Both the position numbers and the translations under genes were made by a program. Positions 43,712 to 51,747 of a stretch of 64,000 nt of DNA are shown here, piece by piece. The stretch spans positions 186,001-250,000 of the forward strand of contig NZ_FTMO01000004.1 in assembly GCF_900156025.1 (NCBI RefSeq), given 5' to 3'. The DNA is from Allobosea sp. TND4EK4. GTDB lineage: Bacteria; Pseudomonadota; Alphaproteobacteria; Rhizobiales; Beijerinckiaceae. The notes under the pieces are model-generated. The model was given only the letters and a program-made list of their open reading frames with translations, was not told the DNA's origin and made no database searches. The first letter of the stretch is position 1. Every line of letters starts with the position of its first letter.

Positions 43712-44236
43712 ATGAACGACGCCCAGCTGCTCGAAGCCCCGGTCCAGGATGGTGCCATCTCCTTCGCGCGCAGCTTCGTGCGCTCGGATGCCTTCATGAC
43801 GCTGTTCCGCGAGGGGATGGGCCTCGTCGAGCAGACGGCCGCCTATCTCGACGGCGACGGGCGCAAGGAATCGGCGGCGCTGCCGCGCGAGGTCGCGCTG
43901 ACCTATGCCACCGAGAGCATGCGTCTGACCACGCGACTGATGCAGATCGCATCCTGGCTGCTGGTGCAGCGCGCCGTCGCAGAGGGCGAGATGACCGCCG
44001 AGCAGGCGCGGGCCGAGCACAACAAGGTCAAGATCGCCGACCCGATCTCGGCGCCCGCTGCCGGCATTTTTGCCCAGTTGCCGCAGAGCCTGCGCGATCT
44101 GATGGAGCATTCGCTGCGCCTGCAGGGCCGCATCCGCCGGCTGGAAGATCAGATGTCGGGCACCGCCCCGGTCGAGGCGCGGGCCAATCCGGTGCAGGAT
44201 CAGCTGGCGGGGCTGAAGGCGCGGCTCGGGCTCTGA
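43712..44236 (+). CDS. rcdA: DUF1465 protein, RcdA-type ClpXP adaptor
   Basis: This 174-residue helical protein matches DUF1465, the family of RcdA, the adaptor that helps ClpXP degrade CtrA and other substrates during the alphaproteobacterial cell cycle. Visible blocks are SFARSFVRSDAFMTLFREGM, VEQTAAYLDGDGR, YATESMRLTTRLMQIASWLL and LPQSLRDLMEHSLRLQGRI. The tail is disordered-looking. GGGAGA precedes ATG 43712. A near-consensus CtrA box lies about 100 bp upstream, which would close a feedback loop. The symbol rests on family membership. Confidence 0.88.
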   Translation: MNDAQLLEAPVQDGAISFARSFVRSDAFMTLFREGMGLVEQTAAYLDGDGRKESAALPREVALTYATESMRLTTRLMQIASWLLVQRAVAEGEMTAEQARAEHNKVKIADPISAPAAGIFAQLPQSLRDLMEHSLRLQGRIRRLEDQMSGTAPVEARANPVQDQLAGLKARLGL

Positions 44237-44374
44237 AGCCGAGGACCCGGATGGAAGCCGCGCCCGGGCTGGCCCCGATCTTTGCGGAAGCCGCCGCGCG
44301 CTTGTCCCGCGGTGTCCGGCCGGAACGATGTTCCGCTTGAGAACGCCCCGCTGGCCACGGGCAACCACGCAAAC

Positions 44375-44402
44375 AAAAACCCGGCCGCGAGGCCGGGTTT
44401 TT
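44375..44402. terminator. Bidirectional terminator between rcdA and rpmE
   Basis: AAAACCCGGCC and GGCCGGGTTTT form a perfect 11-bp stem around GCGA, extended by one A-T pair. A-run and T-run on opposite sides make it usable in both directions. It serves the convergent rcdA and rpmE genes. Confidence 0.9.
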
Positions 44403-44437
44403 GCTGTTCAGGAAGGGCGGCGCCGAAGCGGCCGGCC

Positions 44438-44674
44438 TCACTTCTTGCCGATCGTTCCCAGGCCGGCGAAGCGCGTGTTGAAGCGCGAGACGCGGCCACC
44501 GCGGTCCAGCATGTGCTGGGTGCCGCCGGTCCAGGCCGGGTGGGTCTTGGGGTCGATGTCGAGGTTCAGCGTGTCGCCTTCCTTGCCGTAGGTCGAACGC
44601 GTCATGTACTCGGTGCCATCGGTCATGACGACCTTGATGGCGTGATATTCGGGGTGGATGCCGGTCTTGGCCAT
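44438..44674 (-). CDS. rpmE: 50S ribosomal protein L31
   Basis: This 78-residue L31 protein starts [20 protein letters not shown] (20 residues) and has the conserved [21 protein letters not shown] (quoted in part: HPAWTGGTQ). It lacks the CxxC zinc pair, as do the main L31 proteins of other alphaproteobacteria. It binds the large subunit and bridges to the small one. GAGGACTT precedes ATG 44674. It converges with rcdA on a shared terminator. Confidence 0.96.
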   Translation of the reverse strand: MAKTGIHPEYHAIKVVMTDGTEYMTRSTYGKEGDTLNLDIDPKTHPAWTGGTQHMLDRGGRVSRFNTRFAGLGTIGKK

Positions 44675-45043
44675 GGCGAAGTCCTCGAAACCTATAAAAA
44701 ACGGGCATGTCGACAAGCAGGCGAGCCTGCCCGGCCCGTCGAAAGAATTCGGATGAGCCTGTCGTGAAGTCGCGTGCACATATCGCACACGCGGCCGCGG
44801 CGCAAGTTCGCGATGGGGCGAGATGGCCGGCCGATGCTTTTCTCCCGGCATCGCGCAGCTTCGCAGAAGGCCTTCGTCTGGCTCTTCAGCGTGAATGCGG
44901 GCGGGAAAAGCCGTGATCTTCGTGAGATGATCCGCCTGCGGCGATGCGGCATTTGCCAAGCGGGGCCGGATCGGGTTTGACCGCTCGCATCTTTTTCCTG
45001 TTCCAGCTTGGGCTGCACGGGAAGGCAGTTGGGAGGCCGAGGC
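44675..45043. promoter_or_regulatory. Intergenic region between divergent rpmE and ABC exporter genes
   Basis: This 369-bp region must hold both promoters. On the minus strand TATAGG lies close to rpmE, and a GCAGGC-GA-GCCTGC hairpin lies in its probable leader. On the plus strand TTGACC (44977-44982) is a possible -35 for the exporter without a good -10. No gene is supported here. Confidence 0.35.
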
Positions 45044-46822
45044 GTGGCCGGGACCGAAGGCGTCGACAAGAAGGACCGGGCCGATCTGCGCTCGCTCGCG
45101 ACATTCCTGCCCTACGCGCGCGCGCAGAAGGGGCGGATCATCGCGGCGCTGATCGCGCTGGTGATCGCCTCGCTTGCGACGCTGGCACTGCCCACCGCCG
45201 TGCGCCGGGTGATCGATGTCGGCTTCGCCGGCGGAGAGCGGCAGCTCGCCAACAGCTATTTCATCCTGCTGATCGGCGTCGTCGCGGTGCTGGCGCTGGC
45301 AAGCTCGGCGCGATTCTATCTGGTCATGACGGTGGGCGAGCGCATCGTCGCCTCGCTGCGTGCCGACGTCTTCCGCCACCTCACCCGGCTGGAGCCGGCC
45401 TTCTTCGATGCGAGCAAGGCGGGTGACCTCGTCTCGCGGCTCACTGCCGACACGACGCAGATCAAGTCGACCTTCGCCTCCACCGCCTCGATCGCGCTGC
45501 GCAACGCCATCATGGCGCTGGGCGCGGTGGCGATGATGCTGGCCACGAGCCCCTGGCTCTCGGCCATCGTCATCGGGGTGATCCCGCTGATCGTGATTCC
45601 GCTCGTGCTCTCGGGCCGCTCGGTGCGGCAGCGGGCGCGGGCGGCGCAGGACCGGCTGGCGGATGCCTCGGCCTTCGCGGCGGAGGCGGTCGGAGCGATC
45701 CGCACCATGCAGTCCTTCGGAGCCGCCGGCCAGACAGCGATGCGCTTCGAAGCGGCGTCCGACGAGGCCTACGGCGCCTCACGGGGGGCAACCGCCTCGC
45801 GCGCTCTTTTGTCCGGCGTCGCGATCTTCCTGGTGTCCGCCAGCGTGGTCTGCGTGCTCTGGGTTGGCGCGACCGAGGTGTTCGACGGGCGCATGACCGG
45901 CGGGCGGCTGTCGCAGTTCATTCTCTATGCGGTGCTGGCGGCGAGCTCGCTGGGCCAGCTCTCGGAGGTCTATGGCGACATCAGCGCGGCGGCGGGCGCC
46001 TCGGGCCGGCTCGGGGAGATCCTGGCGACGCAGCCTGCGATCGCCGCGCCGCCTCATCCCAAGGCGATGCCGCAGCCCTCGCGCGGGGAGATCGCCTTCG
46101 ACGAGGTCTCCTTCTCCTATCCCGGCCGTCATGCGTCGGCGCTGAAGCAGCTGTCCTTCGCCATCCGTCCCGGCGAGCGTGTCGCGCTGGTCGGCCCGTC
46201 AGGCGCGGGCAAGAGCACGGTGCTGCAACTGGCCCTGCGCTTCTACGATCCGCAGGGCGGGCGCGTGCTGGTCGATGGCGTGGCGGGGCCCGAGGCCGAT
46301 CCGGAGGCCTGGCGCGAGCGCTTCGCGCTGGTGCCGCAGGAGCCGACGGTCTTCGGCGTCTCGGTGCGCGACAACATCGCCTATGGCCGGCCGGGGGCCA
46401 GTATCGAGGATATCGAGGCGGCGGCGCGGCTGGCGGCGGCGGATGGTTTCATCCGCTCCCTGCCGCAGGGCTACGACACCGTCGTCGGCGAGCGCGGCGT
46501 GACGCTGTCCGGCGGGCAGCGCCAGCGGCTCGCCATCGCCCGCGCGGTGCTGAAGGACGCGCCGATCCTGCTGCTCGACGAGGCGACCTCGGCGCTGGAT
46601 TCGGAAAGCGAGCGGGCGGTGCAGGATGCGCTCGACCGGCTGATGCAGGGGCGGACGACGCTGGTGGTGGCGCACCGCCTCGCGACCATCCTCTCGGCCG
46701 ACCGCATCCTGGTGATGGAGGAAGGCCGCATCGTCGAGCAGGGCACCCATGCCGAGCTCAAGGCGCGCGGCGGCCTCTATGCCCGGCTGGCGGCGCTGCA
46801 GTTCGGGCTGGAGGCGGCGTGA
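45044..46822 (+). CDS. ABC exporter, fused permease and ATPase (MsbA-like)
   Basis: This 592-residue half-transporter has an N-terminal six-helix ABC_membrane domain (about residues 25-310; [41 protein letters not shown]). A C-terminal ATPase follows with Walker [10 protein letters not shown] near residue 383, signature [14 protein letters not shown] near 487, and Walker [14 protein letters not shown] near 508. It works as a homodimer exporting lipid or another hydrophobic compound; the substrate is not readable. GTG 45044 has GGGAGG seven bases upstream. A TTG at 45008 would add 12 residues. It converges on the cytochrome gene. Confidence 0.92.
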   Translation: MAGTEGVDKKDRADLRSLATFLPYARAQKGRIIAALIALVIASLATLALPTAVRRVIDVGFAGGERQLANSYFILLIGVVAVLALASSARFYLVMTVGERIVASLRADVFRHLTRLEPAFFDASKAGDLVSRLTADTTQIKSTFASTASIALRNAIMALGAVAMMLATSPWLSAIVIGVIPLIVIPLVLSGRSVRQRARAAQDRLADASAFAAEAVGAIRTMQSFGAAGQTAMRFEAASDEAYGASRGATASRALLSGVAIFLVSASVVCVLWVGATEVFDGRMTGGRLSQFILYAVLAASSLGQLSEVYGDISAAAGASGRLGEILATQPAIAAPPHPKAMPQPSRGEIAFDEVSFSYPGRHASALKQLSFAIRPGERVALVGPSGAGKSTVLQLALRFYDPQGGRVLVDGVAGPEADPEAWRERFALVPQEPTVFGVSVRDNIAYGRPGASIEDIEAAARLAAADGFIRSLPQGYDTVVGERGVTLSGGQRQRLAIARAVLKDAPILLLDEATSALDSESERAVQDALDRLMQGRTTLVVAHRLATILSADRILVMEEGRIVEQGTHAELKARGGLYARLAALQFGLEAA

Positions 46823-46829
46823 GGCTGCC

Positions 46830-47138
46830 TCAGCGCGGTGGAAGGGCGGCGTAGTAGGCCGCCAGCGCCGCCATCTCCTCCACGGACATGGAGCGCGCCA
46901 TGTAGCGCATCTCCTTGTGGACGCGCTTGCCGTTGTGGAAGGCCATGATCTGGTTGAACAGATAGCGCTCGTTCTGGCCGGCGAGATTGGGCACTTCGGA
47001 ATCGCGCGCGATCCCGTCCGGGCCGTGACAGGCCGCACATTCCTCGACCGAAACCGGCCGCTTCTGGGCATGGGCCTCTCGCGCCGCCAGCGGAAGCAGC
47101 GCCACGAGTGCCAGAGCGACGAGGAGAGGCCGGCGCAC
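46830..47138 (-). CDS. Small periplasmic c-type cytochrome
   Basis: This 102-residue monohaem cytochrome c has signal peptide MRRPLLVALALVALLPLAAR with cleavage near AHA-Q. The haem motif is CAACH (residues 34-38), and an axial methionine is likely in EMRYMARSMS. The protein resembles class I cytochrome c553 or c4-like domains (AGQNERYLFNQIMAFHNGKR). GTG 47138 starts 3 bp after the stop of the OmpA-like gene, so it is probably cotranscribed. The electron partner is unknown. Confidence 0.87.
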   Translation of the reverse strand: MRRPLLVALALVALLPLAAREAHAQKRPVSVEECAACHGPDGIARDSEVPNLAGQNERYLFNQIMAFHNGKRVHKEMRYMARSMSVEEMAALAAYYAALPPR

Positions 47139-47141
47139 CGC

Positions 47142-48161
47142 TTAGCGCTCCGTGATCTTGAACTCGATGCGGCGGTTGCGGCGGTGGGCCTCGTCGGTGT
47201 TGGCGACGTCGAGGGGCTGGTATTCGCCGAAGCCGGTCGCGGCGAGGCGGTCCGTCGGGAGGCCGCGCGTGGCGAGATATTCGACGACCGCGATGGCGCG
47301 TGCCGATGAGAGATACCAGTTCGAGGGGAATTGCGCGGTCCTGATCGGGCGGTTGTCGGTATGGCCGTCGACGCGCAGGATCCAGGGCAGGTCGGGCGGG
47401 ATTTCCTTCGAGAGATCGAGCAGGACGGTGGCGAACTTGTCCAGCTCAGCCTGGCCCTCGGGCTTCAGCACGGCCTGGCCGGCGTCGAAGAACAGCTCCG
47501 ACTGGAAGACAAAGCGGTCGCCAACGGTGCGGATGTCGGGCCGGGTGCCGAGGACCTGCCGCAGCCGGCCGAAGAAGTCCGAACGATAGCGCGCCAGCTC
47601 CTGCACCCGCTGCGCCAGCGCCACGTTGAGGCGCGAGCCGAGATCGGAGATGCGGGCCTGCGAATCCTTGTCCCTGGCTTCGGAGGCGGCGAGCGCCTCT
47701 TCCAGCGCGGCGAGCTGGCGGCGCATGGCCTGGATCTGCTGGTTGACGAGGTCGACGGTGGCCTGGGCCCGGGCCGAGAGCTGCTTCTCGCTCTCCAGCG
47801 CCTTCTGCGTCTCGGCAAGCTGGGCGCCGGCATTGCCGTTCTGCTGGGCCGCGAGCTGCCCCTGCAGCCGGTCCCGCTCGGACTGGGCGCTGCCGAGGGT
47901 GGATTGCATCAATTGCAGACTCTCCTGCGCCTGGCGATTTTGCGAGCGCTCCAGCGCGAGCAGGTCGGTCAGCTCGGAAATCTGCCGGTTCAGGCGCTCC
48001 AGCGCGGTGTCCTTGCCGGTCAGTTCCTGCGAAAGGAAGAACTGGCCGAGCACGAAGACCGTCAGCAGGAAGACGATGCCGATCAGCATCGTCGACAGCG
48101 CGTCGACGAAGCCGGGCCAGAAATTCACGTCCTCGCGGCGATGGGCGCGGGAGAGGGCCAT
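47142..48161 (-). CDS. OmpA/MotB-domain peptidoglycan-binding membrane protein
   Basis: This 339-residue protein has a single N-terminal membrane helix (PGFVDALSTMLIGIVFLLTVFVLGQFFL), a long Gln/Glu/Ala-rich coiled coil (about residues 55-205) and a C-terminal OmpA domain (LFFDAGQAVLKPEGQAELDKFA, RVDGHTDNRPI, YLSSARAIAVVEYLATRGLP). It is MotB-like in layout, but the extended coiled coil and the absence of flagellar genes nearby suggest a non-flagellar MotA/MotB-type or TolQR-like unit. The MotA-like partner is immediately upstream. It is anchored in the inner membrane and reaches the wall. Confidence 0.87.
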   Translation of the reverse strand: MALSRAHRREDVNFWPGFVDALSTMLIGIVFLLTVFVLGQFFLSQELTGKDTALERLNRQISELTDLLALERSQNRQAQESLQLMQSTLGSAQSERDRLQGQLAAQQNGNAGAQLAETQKALESEKQLSARAQATVDLVNQQIQAMRRQLAALEEALAASEARDKDSQARISDLGSRLNVALAQRVQELARYRSDFFGRLRQVLGTRPDIRTVGDRFVFQSELFFDAGQAVLKPEGQAELDKFATVLLDLSKEIPPDLPWILRVDGHTDNRPIRTAQFPSNWYLSSARAIAVVEYLATRGLPTDRLAATGFGEYQPLDVANTDEAHRRNRRIEFKITER

Positions 48162-48197
48162 GATCCGTGTCCTGCTACGAGCTCGGGGCCGGGCGCA

Positions 48198-49208
48198 TCA
48201 AGGCTCCCGGACATGGTCGGCGGCGAGGCGGTCCAGCAGTCTTTTCAGGTCCTTCTCGCGCGAGGCCTGGGCCTCGACCCAATCGCGGATCATCTGCTGC
48301 TCGGAGCGCATGTGCTGGACGAGGCCCTGGATGCCCTCCGCCAGATTGGCGAGCGCCTGCGTCGCGGCCCGGTTGTTGGCGGCGCCTTCCGCCATGGCGG
48401 CGCTCATCTGCTCGAAGCGGTCGATCCCCGGGCCGGCGGCCGGCAGCATCGCGGCGGCCTCGCCGGCGAGCATCGAGCGCGTGCCGAGCCAGCTCTCGAT
48501 CTCGTTGCGGAAGCGGCGCTGCGCTTGCGCGACCTGCAGATCGAGAAAGCCGAGGATCAGCGAGCCGGCGATGCCGAAGAGCGAGGAGGAAAAGGACAGG
48601 CCCATGCCGGCGAGCGGCGCCGAGAGGCCGGCTTTCAGCTCGTCGAACAGCACGCCGGATTCGGCGCCGGTGCGCAGCGAATTGATGACGGTGCCGACCG
48701 AGCCCACCGTGTCGAGCAGGCCCCAGAAGGTGCCGAGCAGGCCGAGGAAGACCAGAAGCCCGGCGAGGTAGCGCAGCACCTCGCGCCCGTCGTCGAGACG
48801 GACCGCGATCGATTCGACGATCGATGTCGCCTGGGCCGGGTTGAGGCTGCGCCGGTCGAGCGCCGGCAGGACCGTGCCAAGCGGCGCGATGACGTCGCTG
48901 CGCCGGATCTCGGCGGAAAGGGGGGCGGTGGCGAGGCGCGTCGCGGCACGCGCCTCGGCATGCAGCCTCCAGAGCTCGCGCAGCGCCACCAGCACGCCGA
49001 CCAGCAGCGCGCCAAGGATGAGGCCGTTCAGCCCCGGATTGGTCATGAAGGCCTTGGCGAGGCCGTCTTGCAGGATGAAGCCGAGGAAGCCGATCAGCGC
49101 CAGGAAGACGAGGGCGCGGATCACATAGCGGAGCGGACGGGAAAAGCGGGTATCGTCGCTTCGGGAAGCGGCACTGTGCTCAGCGGCCGCACTATCCTCA
49201 TTCGCCAT
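48198..49208 (-). CDS. MotA/TolQ/ExbB-like proton-channel family protein
   Basis: This 336-residue inner-membrane protein has two N-terminal hydrophobic helices (YVIRALVFLALIGFLGFIL, GLNGLILGALLVGVLVALREL). The MotA/TolQ/ExbB core is YLAGLLVFLGLLGTFWGLLDTVGSV, followed by LSAPLAGMGLSFSSSLFGIAGSLILGFLDLQVAQA (quoted in part: AGMGLSFSSSLFGIAGSL). The N-terminus is Ser/Asp-rich. It is paired with the OmpA/MotB-like gene 36 bp downstream. The pair may couple proton flow to envelope work. No flagellar genes are in sight, so I avoid the name motA. ATG 49208 gives the shortest sensible start. Confidence 0.85.
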   Translation of the reverse strand: MANEDSAAAEHSAASRSDDTRFSRPLRYVIRALVFLALIGFLGFILQDGLAKAFMTNPGLNGLILGALLVGVLVALRELWRLHAEARAATRLATAPLSAEIRRSDVIAPLGTVLPALDRRSLNPAQATSIVESIAVRLDDGREVLRYLAGLLVFLGLLGTFWGLLDTVGSVGTVINSLRTGAESGVLFDELKAGLSAPLAGMGLSFSSSLFGIAGSLILGFLDLQVAQAQRRFRNEIESWLGTRSMLAGEAAAMLPAAGPGIDRFEQMSAAMAEGAANNRAATQALANLAEGIQGLVQHMRSEQQMIRDWVEAQASREKDLKRLLDRLAADHVREP

Positions 49209-49289
49209 GCTTCGACTTCCGTTCGCCTCGGGCAGCGCGGCGACTGTCGCCTCCCATGCTGCCGCAATCAAGCGCGAAAGCGCGCCGAG

Positions 49290-50081
49290 CTACGCCGCGG
49301 CGGTCTTCAGCGCGGCGCGCAGCGCCGACTCGCAGGTCTCGTTGCCGCAGATGATGTCCTTGGCCGAGGTCACCGGCTTGCCGTCGAGCGTGCCGAAGGT
49401 GCCGCCCGCCTCCCGGATCAGCACGGCGCCGGCGGCGAAGTCCCAAGTGTTGAGCCCGCGCTCCCAATAGCCGTCGAGGCGGCCGGCGGCGACATAGGCG
49501 ATGTCGAGCGCGGCCGAGCCCATCCGGCGCACATTGGAAAAGCGAGGCATCACAGCCGCGAGCTCGCGCAGGAACTGGCCGTGGCCGCCCTTGCCGATAT
49601 GCGGGATGCCGGTCCCGACCAGCATCTCGGTCACCTCGCTGCGGCCCGAGACGCGCAGGCGGCGGTTGTTGACATAGGCGCCCTTGCCCTTCTCGGCCAT
49701 GAACATCTCATCCTTGGCGGCATCATAGACGATGCCTGCGATGAACTGGTTGTCGCGCTCCAGCGCGACCGAGATGTTCCAGTGCGGAATGCCGCGCAGG
49801 AAGTTGTGCGTACCGTCGAGCGGGTCGATGTGCCAGCGGTTGCTCTCGTCGGTGCCGTGGACGACGCCGCTCTCCTCCATCACGAAGCCGTATCCCGGCC
49901 GCGCCTTCTCCAGCGACTCGCGCAGGATAGCTTCAGCCTTGTGATCCGCCTTCGAGACGAAGTCGCCCGGGCCCTTCGACAGCACCTGCAGGTTGTCGAC
50001 CTCGCCGAAATCGCGCTTCAGGGAGCGGGACGCCTTCATCACGGCGTCGGTCATCACGGTCATCAGGGGCGAGCGGATCAT
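49290..50081 (-). CDS. suhB: Inositol monophosphatase family protein (SuhB type)
   Basis: This 263-residue lithium-sensitive-type phosphatase has the signature region WHIDPLDGTHNFLRGIPHWNIS (quoted in part) at residues 84-97, with metal ligands E70, D86 and D89 and the second motif LNTWDFAAGAVLIREAGG. It hydrolyses myo-inositol 1-phosphate or related sugar phosphates, and in E. coli the homologue also assists rRNA antitermination. It sits in the leftward run after the Sel1 gene. ATG 50081 has AGAGGTT upstream. The link with the distant iol genes is circumstantial. Confidence 0.92.
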   Translation of the reverse strand: MIRSPLMTVMTDAVMKASRSLKRDFGEVDNLQVLSKGPGDFVSKADHKAEAILRESLEKARPGYGFVMEESGVVHGTDESNRWHIDPLDGTHNFLRGIPHWNISVALERDNQFIAGIVYDAAKDEMFMAEKGKGAYVNNRRLRVSGRSEVTEMLVGTGIPHIGKGGHGQFLRELAAVMPRFSNVRRMGSAALDIAYVAAGRLDGYWERGLNTWDFAAGAVLIREAGGTFGTLDGKPVTSAKDIICGNETCESALRAALKTAAA

Positions 50082-50173
50082 TCTGGAACCTCTTGCGCGC
50101 CGCAGAGGGCGCGATGAGCCGGCGGCAGCGGGCGCGCGCGGCGAAAATAGCGAGCCGTCGTTTGCGCGACGAT

Positions 50174-51097
50174 CTAGGGCGCCGTCAAGGCGAAGCTGCT
50201 GATTCGGGTCGCTGCCATCGACGCCGCACGCGTCTTCTGCTCGGGGTTGAGCTTGTCGAAGAGCGCGTCGAGCCCGGCATCCTGCAGCCCCTGCGAGCGC
50301 GCGGCGAGATGCCAGGCGGCGGCCTCGATCGTATCGGGCGGGATGCCGAGGCCGAACTGGTAGAGCTTGGCGAGGCGGTTCTGGGCGATCGCGTTGCCCT
50401 GCTCGGCAGCCTGCCGGAACAGGTGTGCCGCCGCCTTCTCGTCCTTCGGTGCGCCCGTGCCGTTGAACAGCATGATCGCATATTCGACCTGGGCCGAGAC
50501 GTTGCCGCCCTCGGCCGCCTGCTTCATCCAGCGCGCGGCTGTTTCCTCGCTCCGGGGCAGGCCACGGCCCTGCTGGGCGAGGATACCGAGCGCATAGGCC
50601 GCATCGGGGACCTGCGCCTTCGCCGCCAGCTCCAGACAGGCCACGGCGCGCTGTTCGTCGGTGCCGCTGCCGGTGGCGAGCAGAGCGAGGGCGAAATTGT
50701 AATTGGCGGAGGGGTGGCCCGCCGCCGCGGCCTTCTCGAGCAGTTTTCCGGCGCGAACCGGATCGCGCTTGCCGCTGGCCTCGTCGAGCAGTTCGGTGGC
50801 CAGAGCGAAGGTGGCGTTGATGTCGCCGCGCGCATCCGCTTGCTCATACCACTCGGTCGCGACCTTCTGGTCGGGGGCGACGCCGAGGCCCTGGCGGTAG
50901 ATCTCGCCAAGCAGCGTCATCGCCGCGGCATCGTTGTTGTCGGCCTCGATGCGCTTCAGCGCCTCGCTCTGGGCGCGGCGGTAATGGCCGGTCTGATAGG
51001 CGCCATAGGCCAGATCCTCGAAAGGCTTGTCGGCCGCCAGGGCGGTGCCTGCGCCGAACAGGGCCGCCAGAAGAACGGCGCGGCCGGCGCGTCTCAT
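50174..51097 (-). CDS. Sel1/TPR-repeat exported protein
   Basis: This 307-residue protein has a signal peptide MRRAGRAVLLAALFGAGTALA with probable cleavage after ALA. About six Sel1-like repeats follow (AAMTLLGEIYRQGLGVAPDQ, VEYAIMLFNGTGAPKDEKAA, NRLAKLYQFGLGIPPDTIEA). Sel1 proteins mediate protein-protein contacts in the periplasm or envelope. The ATG overlaps the stop of the ThiE-like gene by four bases (ATGA), so the two are translationally coupled, an odd pairing. The function is unknown. Confidence 0.87.
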   Translation of the reverse strand: MRRAGRAVLLAALFGAGTALAADKPFEDLAYGAYQTGHYRRAQSEALKRIEADNNDAAAMTLLGEIYRQGLGVAPDQKVATEWYEQADARGDINATFALATELLDEASGKRDPVRAGKLLEKAAAAGHPSANYNFALALLATGSGTDEQRAVACLELAAKAQVPDAAYALGILAQQGRGLPRSEETAARWMKQAAEGGNVSAQVEYAIMLFNGTGAPKDEKAAAHLFRQAAEQGNAIAQNRLAKLYQFGLGIPPDTIEAAAWHLAARSQGLQDAGLDALFDKLNPEQKTRAASMAATRISSFALTAP

Positions 51098-51747
51098 CGC
51101 GCGGCCTTCCTTGCCGTCCAGGCGCCGATGCTGGCATTGGCGGCCTCGACCAGCGCGCGGATGTCCTGCCCCTCGGCGAAGGCCCATTCGCCGAGCGCGA
51201 CGAATTCCGCGCCCGTCTCGACCAGCGCCGCAACCGATTCCGCATCCGGCGCATAGGCGACGCAAGGGGTCTCGAAGATCTCGGCCCACCAGCCGGCGCG
51301 CTCGACCACGGCGGACAGGGGCGGGATGCTGCCATCGGCGCGCGGTTCGCCGAACATCACATAGTCGACGCCGGCCTCGCCGACATCCATCGCATCGTGC
51401 CGGGCGCGCAGGCCACCGGCGCCGATGATGCGCTCGCCCTTGAGGCTGGAGCGCGCCTCGGCGACGGCGGCGGGCCCGCCGGTCAGATGGACGCCGTCGG
51501 CGCCGCCGCGCGCGGCGACCATGGCATTGTCCTCGACGACCAGCGCGACGCCGTTGCCCTGCACGGGGCCGGCGAGCCGCTTGACGCGCTCGATGCGGCT
51601 GCGGTCGTCGCCGGGCGCGAGCTTGAGCAGGATGGCGGCGATATCGCCGCCCGCCATCGCCTGCATCAGGCGGAAGGCCATGGCCTCCGCATCCGCGACG
51701 GGAGGGGTGACGAGCATCAGGCGGGTGGTGGGAGCTTGCGTGGTCAT
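51094..51747 (-). CDS. ThiE/TenI-like protein (divergent thiamine-phosphate-synthase fold)
   Basis: This 217-residue protein has a TIM-barrel with ThiE-like blocks: TRLMLVTPPVADAEA, GNGVALVVEDNAMVAARGGADGVHLTGG, GVDYVMFGEPRADGS. In canonical ThiE the stretch after HLG is a DxPxxxAR plus GxSxH loop. Here it is ERIIGAGGLRARHDAMDVGE, without the phosphate-binding Ser. The end lacks the typical GGI segment. It is therefore a divergent paralogue and may not make thiamine phosphate. It overlaps benE upstream and the Sel1 gene downstream by four bases each. Confidence 0.75.
   Translation of the reverse strand: MTTQAPTTRLMLVTPPVADAEAMAFRLMQAMAGGDIAAILLKLAPGDDRSRIERVKRLAGPVQGNGVALVVEDNAMVAARGGADGVHLTGGPAAVAEARSSLKGERIIGAGGLRARHDAMDVGEAGVDYVMFGEPRADGSIPPLSAVVERAGWWAEIFETPCVAYAPDAESVAALVETGAEFVALGEWAFAEGQDIRALVEAANASIGAWTARKAAR

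Noticed and set aside
44438..44674. L31 without zinc cysteines as a Zur-controlled replacement paralogue
   Set aside because: The main L31 of other alphaproteobacteria also lacks the CxxC pair, and I see no Zur box in front of it.
50082..50173. suhB/MmgR-type small RNA near the suhB gene
   Set aside because: Neither flank of suhB shows a hairpin with a T-run or the expected conserved core.
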